From the NCBI GenBank assembly GCA_947475245.1, contig CANJLW010000009.1, positions 1 to 64,000 of the forward strand: a stretch of DNA of 64,000 bases, read 5' to 3'. A program made the translations under genes and the position numbers. Shown in pieces: positions 52,262 to 60,950 of the stretch. This stretch comes from Acetobacteraceae bacterium. GTDB taxonomy: Bacteria; Pseudomonadota; Alphaproteobacteria; Acetobacterales; Acetobacteraceae. The first letter of the stretch is position 1; every line of letters starts with the position of its first letter. The notes under the pieces were generated by a model. The model was not told the origin of the DNA. It did no database searches and saw only the letters and a list, made by a program, of their open reading frames with translations.

Positions 52262-53494
52262 ATGACGTCGAACCGAAATCCCGAGACCGCCTTCCGCAGC
52301 CTGAGCCGTGAATTGGCGGAGGCTCCCGAGCGCAAAATCCTCGCCGTTCTGTCGGTGGTCGATGCATTGCCGCGGCGCGGTGTCGCCGACGCGCTGATTG
52401 CGCCGCTGCGTTCTCGGCTGCCGCGCATGCGGGCGGGACGTCAGGTGAATTTCTGTCGTCTGCTGTTCACCCCATTCGATCGACTGATCGTGCCTGGACC
52501 GCGCTGGCGACCGACCGATCCAACCGTTCCGCGGACGGTGCTGACCGCGCTGGCCGATGTCGTGCGACAGGAACTCGGCGCGCGGCTGGCACCGGTCGAG
52601 GCGATTCTGGCCGCCGGTATCGGCACGAATAATCCGGCCCGAATCGCGGAGACGGGCGCGCTGTTCTGGCTTGATGCCGGCTGCGTGCTGCTCCGCGCGC
52701 CGGTACCGAGAACCTGGTCGGAAACCGGCTTGCCCGAGGCCCTTTATACACCGCTGGCGCGTCGGATCGGTGCCGTGCTCGCGCATTGGCCCGCGATCGA
52801 GGTGCTGATCCGCGACGCGGAGGATGCGATGGTGCCGCCGGACATCGCCGCCGCGAAAGCCGTCCTGGCGGATATCGCGCAGACGAATGCGGACGCGATC
52901 GGCATGGTCGCCGCCCTGTTGCTGAGCGGTGCCCCTGCCTTACGGCCGCTGTTGCCGCAAGCGGCGTCGCAACTGGGCAAGGCTGTCGAACTGGCGACCG
53001 CGAAGGCGTGCGACGGCGCGCTCGACATCGTCATGGAGCAACTCGAAGCCCCCGGCGGCGCGGAAACCCAACTATCCGCCGGGGACCTCGACACTGTCGC
53101 GGGTATCGTCAGGCGCATCGCGGGTGTGTTGAACGATGTCGAATCGGGGCAGGCCAAAACGCAGGAGCGCGCGCGTTTCAAAGCGCTGCGCGACCGTTTG
53201 GACGCAAGCTGCCGAACGCGGTTTACCGATGGGCTGGAGAACGATCTGCTTGCGCCGCTGGGCACCGCGCCGACCGATGTACTGGAAAAGACGGCGCGCG
53301 GATTGCGTCGGCTTGAATCCGAAGCGCGGGTGATCGGCAGCGGGCCGGTCTACGATAGCTTGCTGCGCAAGGCCGCGGACACCGTCGAAAAGATCGGCGC
53401 CGGCTCAGCGGACGACGCGGTGGATCAATCCCGCCTGATCGAAATCCTGGTCGGGCCGGAGGCCGCTCTGTCGTTCCTGTCGCGACAACGGTGA
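52262..53494 (+). CDS. Unknown protein, second of an unassigned pair
   Basis: 410 residues from ATG 52262; GTG 52256 is possible and lies closer to the ggagg at 52247. Almost entirely helical in appearance, soluble, with an invariant-looking proline-rich patch LLFTPFDRLIVPGPRWRP then TDPTVPRTVL near residues 65-95. The C-terminal part is charged and may be coiled coil (QAKTQERARFKALRDRL, RLESEARVIG). No catalytic motif of a known family is visible. Its gene ends 4 bases before the converging M3 peptidase gene. Function unknown; the pairing with the upstream gene is the only contextual hint. Confidence 0.6.
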   Translation: MTSNRNPETAFRSLSRELAEAPERKILAVLSVVDALPRRGVADALIAPLRSRLPRMRAGRQVNFCRLLFTPFDRLIVPGPRWRPTDPTVPRTVLTALADVVRQELGARLAPVEAILAAGIGTNNPARIAETGALFWLDAGCVLLRAPVPRTWSETGLPEALYTPLARRIGAVLAHWPAIEVLIRDAEDAMVPPDIAAAKAVLADIAQTNADAIGMVAALLLSGAPALRPLLPQAASQLGKAVELATAKACDGALDIVMEQLEAPGGAETQLSAGDLDTVAGIVRRIAGVLNDVESGQAKTQERARFKALRDRLDASCRTRFTDGLENDLLAPLGTAPTDVLEKTARGLRRLESEARVIGSGPVYDSLLRKAADTVEKIGAGSADDAVDQSRLIEILVGPEAALSFLSRQR

Positions 53495-53498
53495 CAGC

Positions 53499-55172
53499 CT
53501 ATAGCGCCAGATAGGCTTCCGCCTCGCGCACCACGCTGGCCAGCACGCCGTCGGCGAACGGGCTCACCAAACCGGCGGACTGCACCAAATCCTGAAACGG
53601 TGCCTGACCGCCGCGCGCGCACAGTGCCACGTAGTCGGCCATTGCGCCCGCGGGGTCGCGGCGCGCGCGGACCCAGAACTGCATCGCGCAACATTGGGCC
53701 AGGGTGTAGTCGATGTAGTAGAACGGCGACGCGTAGATATGATGCTTCGCCTGCCAGCGACCGCCTTTTTCCGGGTAGCCGAGGTCGCCGTAATCGGTCC
53801 ACGGCATATAAAGCTTTTCCAGCCGTCGCCACATGGCGTGACGTTCCGCCGGCGATGCCTCGGGATTCTCGTAGACTTCATGCTGGAAATGATCGACGCA
53901 GACGCCGTATGGCAGAAAGGCAAGCGCGCCGATCAGGTGCATGCGCCGGAACCGTTCCGCCGCGGCGTCGCCCACCATCAGCCCCATCATCGGATACGTC
54001 AGGAACTCCAACGACATGGAGTGTATTTCGGCTGATTCCATCGTTGGCCACAGATAGTCGACGCAGTGCAGATCGCGGCTTTGCCAGTTCTGGAAGGCAT
54101 GACCCATTTCGTGCGTGAAGACGCCGATATCGTGATGGGTACCGTTGAAATTGGCAAAGATGAACGGCATGCCCTGGGTTGGAAACGACGTGCAGAACCC
54201 TCCGCCCGCCTTGGACGGGCGGTTACGCAAGTCCATGAACCCGCCATCGACCATCGATCGATAGAAAGCGCCGAGACTGGGGTGACACCGATCGAACATC
54301 GTCTTCGCCTGTTCGACCAGGTAGTCGTGATCGCCGGCGGGGGCGGGATTGCCCGCGGGATCGACGAAGGCTTCATCCCAAAAGCGCAGCCGATCCCAAC
54401 CGTTTTCCGCCCTGCGCGCCTGCAGCAGACGATCGACCAGCGGCACGACGCGGCGCAACACTTCCTCCCGATATCGCCGGACATCGTCGGGGCCGTAATC
54501 GACCCGACGCAGGCGGCGGTAGCCGAGCGGGGTGTAGGTTGCGTAGCCGAGCTTGCGGGCCATGCCGTGGCGCAGGCGGACGAGCGAGTCGTAGATGCGG
54601 TCCAGTTCGGGGCCGTTCGCCTCGAAGAACGCCCACCGCTTTTGTTCGGCTTCATGCCGCACCGATCGGTCGGGGCTTTCGGCATAAGGGCCGAGGCCCG
54701 ACAGATTGACGGTCTCTCCACCGATCTCGATCCGGGCGGAGGCCAGGAGCGCCGTGTAGTCGGCACCGAGGCGCGATTCTTCTTCCAGATCGGCCTTGAT
54801 CGCGGGATCGAACGCGGCGATGTCGAAATCCCACAGACGCAGCGCGTGCGCGCCGATGATCGCTTCCAGATCGGCGCGATCGGGATCGGCGAGAAGGCGA
54901 CGCTTCAGCGCGACTTCCATTTCCGTAGCCTCGGGCGCAAGCGCGTCGGCGAAGTCCCGGTCCGCCTTGGCGGTTTCGTCGGCGGTGTCCTGGTCAAAGC
55001 GCAGATGCACCAGGGCGGTCCAGGTCTCATGCTCCCGCCGCAGCCGATCCCAGGCGGCGATCGCCCCCCGCCGGTCGCCCGCGTCAAGCTGCGCATTCAG
55101 GGCGGCGTAGCTGTCGGTCAGGGTTTGTCGGGTCGGGCGCGGGGCGGCGATGTCAGAGAACTGGATTTTCAT
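53499..55172 (-). CDS. M3 family metallopeptidase (oligoendopeptidase F-like)
   Basis: 557 residues from ATG 55172. Zinc site HEMGH (354-358) in VFTHEMGHAFQNW, with the downstream Glu in STAEIHSMSLEF-like sequence (MESAEIHSMSLEFLTYPMM). Typical length and helical fold for M3 peptidases (GFCTSFPTQGMPFIFANFNG, YASPFYYIDYTLAQCCAMQF, where the tyrosines bind the peptide end). Cytoplasmic, cleaves oligopeptides. Its start overlaps by 20 bases the end of a Tat-signal reading frame that is broken (see 55153-55486), so the two were once an operon. Confidence 0.9.
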   Translation of the reverse strand: MKIQFSDIAAPRPTRQTLTDSYAALNAQLDAGDRRGAIAAWDRLRREHETWTALVHLRFDQDTADETAKADRDFADALAPEATEMEVALKRRLLADPDRADLEAIIGAHALRLWDFDIAAFDPAIKADLEEESRLGADYTALLASARIEIGGETVNLSGLGPYAESPDRSVRHEAEQKRWAFFEANGPELDRIYDSLVRLRHGMARKLGYATYTPLGYRRLRRVDYGPDDVRRYREEVLRRVVPLVDRLLQARRAENGWDRLRFWDEAFVDPAGNPAPAGDHDYLVEQAKTMFDRCHPSLGAFYRSMVDGGFMDLRNRPSKAGGGFCTSFPTQGMPFIFANFNGTHHDIGVFTHEMGHAFQNWQSRDLHCVDYLWPTMESAEIHSMSLEFLTYPMMGLMVGDAAAERFRRMHLIGALAFLPYGVCVDHFQHEVYENPEASPAERHAMWRRLEKLYMPWTDYGDLGYPEKGGRWQAKHHIYASPFYYIDYTLAQCCAMQFWVRARRDPAGAMADYVALCARGGQAPFQDLVQSAGLVSPFADGVLASVVREAEAYLAL

Positions 55173-55486
55173 GCATGTCTGTTCCACGGCGGCGCCAAAA
55201 GGGATGATCCGAGAAGCGGCGCTCTCGACCATATATGGCACGTCGTTGACGCAGGAAATCCTCGACGACCTGCTGCATGGTCGTGCCGTAGGCTTTCAGC
55301 GGCGTATCGTCGCCGCGCAGCGCCGCCGCGATCCAGCCGTCGCCGTATACGGGAGCGAGCCAACCGGTGCCCGCGCCGGCAAGCCGATTGCGCGCGCGCG
55401 GCGCGGGCGATGGGCAAGGAAGCGAAGGGGGGGAGCGAGGCAGCCGCCAGGAAATCGCGCCGTTTCACGGGTGCGACGTTTGCCAT
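55153..55486 (-). pseudogene. Frameshifted small Tat-signal protein
   Basis: Reading from ATG 55486 gives a Tat-type signal, KRRDFLAAASLPPFASLPIA then RAARAQSA, after which the frame becomes Arg-rich nonsense. In the +1 frame from about 55397 the sequence continues as a sensible protein (LAGAGTGWLAPVYGDGWIAA, KAYGTTMQQVVEDFLRQRRA, RRFSDHPFWRR) and stops at 55153, inside the M3 peptidase start. The frame change falls at an alternating CG tract (55390-55400); adding back one CG unit joins the two halves exactly into one protein of about 111 residues. Family unknown. Could be a true frameshift, phase variation, or a sequencing error. Confidence 0.65.
55390..55400. repeat. Alternating CG tract at the frameshift site
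   Basis: Eleven bases of strictly alternating g and c (gcgcgcgcgcg), followed after one g by gcgcggg. Such dinucleotide runs lose or gain units by slippage; a change of one unit (2 bases) switches the reading frame of the Tat-signal gene. Confidence 0.6.
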
Positions 55487-55583
55487 GATCTGTCTCGCGT
55501 CGGTTCGTTTCTACCGACACGTTATCCGGCGCGTGGGGAAGCGGCGTGAACGCTTCGTCGGCCGCCGATCAATACGCCACGAC

Positions 55584-57350
55584 TTAGTCGCCGGCGACGA
55601 AGGTTCCCGCCCCTGCCTTCGTCGACGTCGCGTCGCGACGCAGCACGATCTTGCGATCGTGCAGTTCGGCGACCGACGGACGATGGGCGATCGACACCAG
55701 CGTCGTGTTGGGCAGCCGTTCCCGCAGCGTCGCGTAGAGCTCCGCTTCCGCTTCCGGGTCCAGACTGGCGGTGGCTTCGTCCAGGAAGATCCAGTCGGGC
55801 TTCGCCAACAGCGCGCGGGCGAGGGCGATGCGCTGCTGCTCTCCGCCGGACAGGCGTTGTGTCCAATTGTCGTCCTGGTCCAGATGATCGACCAGATGCC
55901 CCAATCCGGCCGCGACCAGTGCCTGCGCGATATCGGTTTGCCCATAGACGGCGGGCGCATGCGGATAGGCCACGACATGGCGTAAGGTGCCGAGCGGGAT
56001 GTAGGGGCGCTGCGGGATGAACAGGGCGTTCGGCGGGATCGCGACCTGCCCCTGTCCGAACGGCCAAATGCCGGCGAGCATGCGGAAGACCGTGGACTTG
56101 CCCGACCCGGAGCGGCCGCTGAAGACCACGGATTGGTTGGGCGTGAGTACCAGATCGGCGTTTTCCAGCAGATGGGTGCCGTTGGGCAGGTTCAGCGTGA
56201 CATTGCGCAGTTGCACGGTCCCGTCGGCTGATTCGACGCGGGTGAAACCGCCGTTGGCGGAGGCGCGGGCACCGGCGACGGCGCTGCTGAAGGTCGTCAG
56301 ACGCTCGACGACGGCGCGCCAGCTTGCCAGCGAGGCATAGGCGGAGACGAACCAGGACAGCGCGTTTTCCACCTGACCGAAGGCACCGATCGTCTGCATC
56401 AGCCCGCCAAGTTGGATACCGCCGGAGAAGTAGCGAGGCGCGGCGACGACGACCGGGAAGATGACGGCGACCTGTTCATAGCCGACAATCAGGGTGTTCA
56501 GCAGCTTGGTCCGCGCCATGATCGCGCGCCAGTTGCCGATCACCGCGCCGAAGCGATGCAGTAGATTGCCCTTTTCCTCGGCCTCGCCACGATAAAGCGC
56601 GATGCCTTCGGTGTTTTCGCGCACCCTTACCAGGGCGTAGCGAAAATCCGCTTCCACCCGTTGCTGCCGGAAATTCAGCGAGGCGAGCGGTCGGCCGACC
56701 AGATGCGTGAAGATGCTGCCGACGATGGCATAAACGACGGCGACCCAGAACATGTAGCCGGGGATCGATATGCCCCAAATCTCAAACGCGCCGGACAGGC
56801 CCCAGAGGATGCCGGCGAAGCTGATCAGCGACACGACCTTGGACAGCAGCCCGAGGCTCAGCGACAGGGTTTCCTGGCAGAATTCCCGCAAATCCTCGGC
56901 GATGCGCTGGTCGGGGTTGTCGGTGCCGACGGCGCTGTGTTCGTTGGTCAGGCCGATCCGGTAATAGGCACGATCGGACATCCATTGTTCGAGGAAGACC
57001 GTGGTCATCCAGGTGCGCCAGCGGATTTGCAGCCACTGGTTCAGGTAGACCTGATAGACTGAAATCGCGATCAACGCCGCCGCCAGCCCGCAAAACCCGG
57101 GCATCAGGCCGCTGGGCGTATCGCGATAGGTGAACAGCAGGTCGATGAAGACCTCCCAGTTCTTGTCCTGCAGCGCGTTGTAGAACTCGTTCCGCCAGTA
57201 GCTGAGCACGACGGTCATGCCGACCATGATCAGGTTCAGCGCGACGATCGCCGCCAGCAGGCCGCGCGCGGACCATTTCTCCTCCGATTCCATGAAATAG
57301 GGGCGTGCCAGACGCCAGGCGTCTTTCAGGAACGGTGTGATCGCGCGCAT
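55584..57350 (-). CDS. SbmA/BacA-like ABC transporter, fused membrane and ATPase domains
   Basis: 588 residues. Membrane part of the ABC_membrane_2/SbmA_BacA type with about six helices (1-330; ESEEKWSARGLLAAIVALNL, YWRNEFYNALQDKNWEVF, WRTWMTTVFLEQWMSDRAYY). The ATPase part has Walker A SGRSGSGKS, signature LSGGEQQR, Walker B WIFLDEATASLD and H-loop SIAHRPSV. This architecture (YddA-like, related to peroxisomal ABCD) moves B12 or peptides and long-chain acyl-CoA-like molecules in characterised relatives. Ends 3 bases after the start region of the lipoprotein gene upstream; the pair forms a unit. Confidence 0.88.
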   Translation of the reverse strand: MRAITPFLKDAWRLARPYFMESEEKWSARGLLAAIVALNLIMVGMTVVLSYWRNEFYNALQDKNWEVFIDLLFTYRDTPSGLMPGFCGLAAALIAISVYQVYLNQWLQIRWRTWMTTVFLEQWMSDRAYYRIGLTNEHSAVGTDNPDQRIAEDLREFCQETLSLSLGLLSKVVSLISFAGILWGLSGAFEIWGISIPGYMFWVAVVYAIVGSIFTHLVGRPLASLNFRQQRVEADFRYALVRVRENTEGIALYRGEAEEKGNLLHRFGAVIGNWRAIMARTKLLNTLIVGYEQVAVIFPVVVAAPRYFSGGIQLGGLMQTIGAFGQVENALSWFVSAYASLASWRAVVERLTTFSSAVAGARASANGGFTRVESADGTVQLRNVTLNLPNGTHLLENADLVLTPNQSVVFSGRSGSGKSTVFRMLAGIWPFGQGQVAIPPNALFIPQRPYIPLGTLRHVVAYPHAPAVYGQTDIAQALVAAGLGHLVDHLDQDDNWTQRLSGGEQQRIALARALLAKPDWIFLDEATASLDPEAEAELYATLRERLPNTTLVSIAHRPSVAELHDRKIVLRRDATSTKAGAGTFVAGD

Positions 57351-57353
57351 CGG

Positions 57354-57833
57354 TCAGGGGGCTTTCAAGGGAGCTTGTGCCGAAAGAGACGCCAGCAAGG
57401 CCAGGACCCGCTTGCGATTGGCGCCGAGGTCGGAGTGTCCATAAACGCTGCGGGACCAGATCGCGAGCGTGCCGGCGTCCGGCCCGACGGGTTGGGCCTG
57501 AATGGCAATCAGATCGGGGAAATTGAACAGAGCGCTGCGCGCGACGAAATGGACCTGAAGATGGTCGGGGTAGGCTGCCGCCGGGAAGGTCCGCGGCTGC
57601 GCCGACGCGACAGCCAGGATCGATTCATACAGTTTCGTCGCCGACAGGGTATAGACCCCGGTTTCGACGTCCGGCACCGGCAGGAAGCTCGGCGGCGCGG
57701 CCAGAGCGGTATTGGGGCTGGCAGGTCGCTGGATGGACGCCATGTCCATCACGGGCGGCACCGGCAGACCCGCGGCACCAAACTGCCCGCAGGCCGGCAG
57801 GAAAAGGCCGATCAACCAGGCCAGCGGAGTCAT
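57354..57833 (-). CDS. DUF1499 protein, predicted lipoprotein
   Basis: 159 residues. N-terminus MTPLAWLIGLFLPAC has a lipobox with Cys15. The DUF1499 core is seen as HLQVHFVARSALFNFPDLIA and the ending WSRSVYGHSDLGANRKRVLA. Family proteins are envelope-associated and uncharacterised. The stop is 3 bases before the SbmA-like gene, so the lipoprotein is probably expressed with the transporter and may act with it. Confidence 0.78.
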   Translation of the reverse strand: MTPLAWLIGLFLPACGQFGAAGLPVPPVMDMASIQRPASPNTALAAPPSFLPVPDVETGVYTLSATKLYESILAVASAQPRTFPAAAYPDHLQVHFVARSALFNFPDLIAIQAQPVGPDAGTLAIWSRSVYGHSDLGANRKRVLALLASLSAQAPLKAP

Positions 57834-57935
57834 CGGCGGGACAAAGGAACGATCATGTCCCGCACATGGACCTTCCGACGCATCGCGACAAGTGAATGCG
57901 TTGTTATCCCGCCGCGACGCGTCGAACGTTCGGCG

Positions 57936-58736
57936 TCAGCGCCCTTTCCAGACCGGCTTGCGCTTTTCCACATAGGCGCGCACGCCTTCGACCCGGTCCT
58001 CGCTGGAATAGGGGCTGATACCCTCATTCAGCCGCAGCGCGACCGGCATCGGCAGACCGTTGGCGCGGACGGCGGTTTCCTTCATGCGACGGATCGTGAC
58101 CGGCGCGTTTTCGGCGATGGCTTCCGCCATGCGGATCGCCTCGTTCAACGCCTCTCCCTTCGGGACGACGCGGTTGACCAGGCCCCAATGCTTCGCGGCC
58201 TTCATGTCGATGTATTCGCCGAGATACAGCATCTCGTACGCAATCCCCGACGGGATCAGGCGCGGCAGGATCACGTTGCCGAAATGCGCGCCTTTGCCGC
58301 GCTTGGCTTCCGGCAGTCCCATCAAGGTTTGTTCGGCGGCGACGCGGATATCGCAGGCCAGCGCCAGTTCGCAGCCCCCGGCGACGGCGGAACCGTTCAG
58401 CGCGGCGATGGTGGGCTTGAAGGTCTCGAACACAACCTCAAACACATAGCGCTGGACGCGCCCCAGCAGCGGTTGAAACGGCTTGCCGGCCTTGTCTTCG
58501 TCCGCGCGGGCTTTCAGATCGGCGCCGGCGCAGAACGCCCGATCGCCGACGGCGGTCAGGATGATCACGCGCACGTCCGGATCGTTACCGGCATCGACGA
58601 AAGCGTCGATCAGTTCTTCCTGCAGTTCCGGCGACATCGCGTTGGATCGGTGCGGCCGGTTGATCGTCAGGATACGCAGATGGCCGCGTGTTTCACGCAA
58701 CAGGATCTCGGCGCTTTCGGTTTCGCTCACGAACAT
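57936..58736 (-). CDS. Enoyl-CoA hydratase/isomerase family protein 2
   Basis: 266 residues from ATG 58736; the open frame continues upstream but that part is antisense to the ligase gene. Crotonase signs: TINRPHRSNAMSPELQEEL, DRAFCAGADLKARADED, GSAVAGGCELALACDIRVAA (Glu123) and GLPEAKRGKGAHFGN (Glu143). In place of the usual GAGGTQ after the second Glu it has KGAHFG, a variation seen in non-hydratase crotonases, so it may be an isomerase or act on an unusual acyl group. Divergent from the ligase/RuBisCO-like operon with 162 bases between. Confidence 0.87.
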   Translation of the reverse strand: MFVSETESAEILLRETRGHLRILTINRPHRSNAMSPELQEELIDAFVDAGNDPDVRVIILTAVGDRAFCAGADLKARADEDKAGKPFQPLLGRVQRYVFEVVFETFKPTIAALNGSAVAGGCELALACDIRVAAEQTLMGLPEAKRGKGAHFGNVILPRLIPSGIAYEMLYLGEYIDMKAAKHWGLVNRVVPKGEALNEAIRMAEAIAENAPVTIRRMKETAVRANGLPMPVALRLNEGISPYSSEDRVEGVRAYVEKRKPVWKGR

Positions 58737-58898
58737 TGTCTCCCATACTGATGGCCGAGACGTTATCGGGGCGGCGGAACGAGGGCAATTTTCGTCCCAC
58801 GTCGCGATGACCACGAGTACGACACGCAAGGCGACATGGACACGCGGCCCAGCACTCGGCACCATGGCAGACCCACGCCTGCCGGAGTCCGAACGCCG

Positions 58899-60950
58899 AT
58901 GCCCACCCGAATCTCGACGCAGGAGGCGCTGCACGCGCTGTTTCATCCGCGCGCGGTGGCCGTGATCGGCGCGTCCGACGACACCACCAAGCACGGCTAC
59001 ATCGTTCTGACCAACGCGCGGAATGTCGGTTTTCGCGGCGGCGTTTACGGCATCAGCCGTCGCCTGACGGATGTGGAGGGCATTCCCTGTCACCCGGACC
59101 TGGCATCGGTGCCGGAGCAGGTCGATACCGCCTTCCTCGCCATTCCAGCGGAGGCCGCGATCCAGGCGGTGCGCGATTGCGCCAGGGCGGGACTGAAAGC
59201 GGTGATCGTCGGGTCCGCCGGGTATGCGGAAAGCCTCGACGCCGGGGGCGCGGAACGGCAACGCGCGCTCCAGGCGATCGCGGAGCAAGAGGGCATTCGG
59301 ATCGTCGGCCCGAACTGCAATGGCGTCTACAACGCGCATCATCCGCTCTCGATCGGTTTCAACACGGCCCATGCCAAGCGGCAGAAGCCGGGCGGAATCT
59401 CGATCTTCTCCCATTCCGGCGCGCTGTTCGATGCCATGGCCGGCCGTCTGGCGCGTCTCGGCGCGGGGCTGTCGCTGTTCGCCTCCGCCGGCAACGAAGC
59501 CGACATGTCGGTGTTGGACTACATGGAATACGCGATCGGCCACGGCCCGACCCGTGTGATCGCTCTGCTGATCGACAGCCTGGACGACGGCGCCCGTTTC
59601 CGTCGTCTGGCGCTGGCGGCGCATGAGGCGGGGAAGCCGGTTGTCGCGTTGAAGATCGGCGGTTCGGCCGCGGGGGCCGCGGCCGCGGTGGCGCATTCAT
59701 CGCGGTTGGCGGGCGATGCGGCGTCGTATCGGGCCCTGTTCGACGCCAGCGGCGTGGCCACCGTCGCCACCCTGGAAGGCTTGATGACCGCCGCGGCTTT
59801 GCTCGACAAGTATGGTCGTCGCCCCGGCCTGTTGGGGGCGCTGTCGACCTCCGGCGCCGGCGCATCGTTGATCGCCGATCGGTGTGCGGCCTTGGGCGTG
59901 CCCTTGGCACCGCTGACCGAGGCGACCCATGCCGCCATCGATGCGCGGAAGATGTTCTCGCGGATCGGCAATCCGCTGGATATGGGGATCTTCGGCGGGA
60001 TGCGCCGAGCGGGGGAGGTGCCTTCGTTGTTGATGGGGGATGCGGGGGTTTCGGTGGCGTTGGGGTTGATGCATTCGATGAACCCGTGGCAGGGCGATCC
60101 GATCCGCGCCGCGTTGGCGCGGGCGACGGCTGCCTCGGGCAAGCCGCTGCTGATCGTGTCGCCGGGCGGCATGCCGCCGGAGGAGCAGTCGGCCTACGCG
60201 GCCCTGGGCATGGATGTGTTCACCGAGACCGATAGTCTGCTGGAGGGGATCGGCGCGCTGATATCGGCCGAGCCGCGGCCGATGTCGGGCGCGCCGCCGG
60301 GTGTCGCAACATCACCGTTGCCGGCGGGTAGCCTGACGGAACCGGAGAGCCTGCGCCTGCTCGCCGGGTTCGGCGTTCCCGTCGTGCAAACGATCGAATG
60401 CGCGACGGTGGAAGAAGCGCAGGCAGCCGCGCTGCGCGTCGGCTTCCCGCTGGTCATGAAGTCGGTCGTGCGGGATGTCGCGCATAAGAGCGATCTGGGG
60501 TTGGTGCGTGTCGGCCTGACCGATCCCAGCGCAGTCGCCGATGCCTATGCCTCGATTGGCCCAAGCGTCGTCGTGCAAACTCTGATTCAAGGAGCGTTGG
60601 AGGCCATTGCTGGGGTTACCCGCGCCGATGGCGTCGGCTTAGTGTTGATCGCGGGGCTTGGCGGGATTTACGCGGAGGCGCTGAACGCGACGACGACCTG
60701 GGCGATGCCGGTTGAGCGCGATGTGCTGGAGCGTGACATCGCCGCAAGCCCGCTTGGGCGGGTGCTGTCCAGCGCGCGCTGGAAGTATCCAGACGCCTTA
60801 CCGGCATTGATCGCCCTGTTGCTGGCGCTGCAATCCGCCGCGCTTGCCTATGGCGATGCGGTGCAGGCAATTGACGTCAATCCCGTGATCCTGGGCGCCG
60901 GCGCCGGCGGCGCGATCGCGGTTGACGCCTTGGTTATCCCCCGCTCATGA
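58899..60950 (+). CDS. Acetate-CoA ligase (ADP-forming) family, alpha-beta fused
   Basis: 683 residues from ATG 58899. CoA-binding Rossmann domain (LFHPRAVAVIGASDDTTKHG), CoA-ligase domains (IRIVGPNCNGVYN, ISIFSHSGALFDAMAG, VVALKIGGSAAGAAAAVAHS with the phospho-histidine candidate His in AHSSRLAG), and a C-terminal ATP-grasp (GVPVVQTIECATVEEAQAAA, GFPLVMKSVVRDVAHKSDLG, AIDVNPVILG). Converts an acyl-CoA with ADP and phosphate to acid plus ATP, or the reverse. The RuBisCO-like gene overlaps it by 4 bases, an unusual pairing. Acyl group unknown. Confidence 0.86.
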   Translation: MPTRISTQEALHALFHPRAVAVIGASDDTTKHGYIVLTNARNVGFRGGVYGISRRLTDVEGIPCHPDLASVPEQVDTAFLAIPAEAAIQAVRDCARAGLKAVIVGSAGYAESLDAGGAERQRALQAIAEQEGIRIVGPNCNGVYNAHHPLSIGFNTAHAKRQKPGGISIFSHSGALFDAMAGRLARLGAGLSLFASAGNEADMSVLDYMEYAIGHGPTRVIALLIDSLDDGARFRRLALAAHEAGKPVVALKIGGSAAGAAAAVAHSSRLAGDAASYRALFDASGVATVATLEGLMTAAALLDKYGRRPGLLGALSTSGAGASLIADRCAALGVPLAPLTEATHAAIDARKMFSRIGNPLDMGIFGGMRRAGEVPSLLMGDAGVSVALGLMHSMNPWQGDPIRAALARATAASGKPLLIVSPGGMPPEEQSAYAALGMDVFTETDSLLEGIGALISAEPRPMSGAPPGVATSPLPAGSLTEPESLRLLAGFGVPVVQTIECATVEEAQAAALRVGFPLVMKSVVRDVAHKSDLGLVRVGLTDPSAVADAYASIGPSVVVQTLIQGALEAIAGVTRADGVGLVLIAGLGGIYAEALNATTTWAMPVERDVLERDIAASPLGRVLSSARWKYPDALPALIALLLALQSAALAYGDAVQAIDVNPVILGAGAGGAIAVDALVIPRS

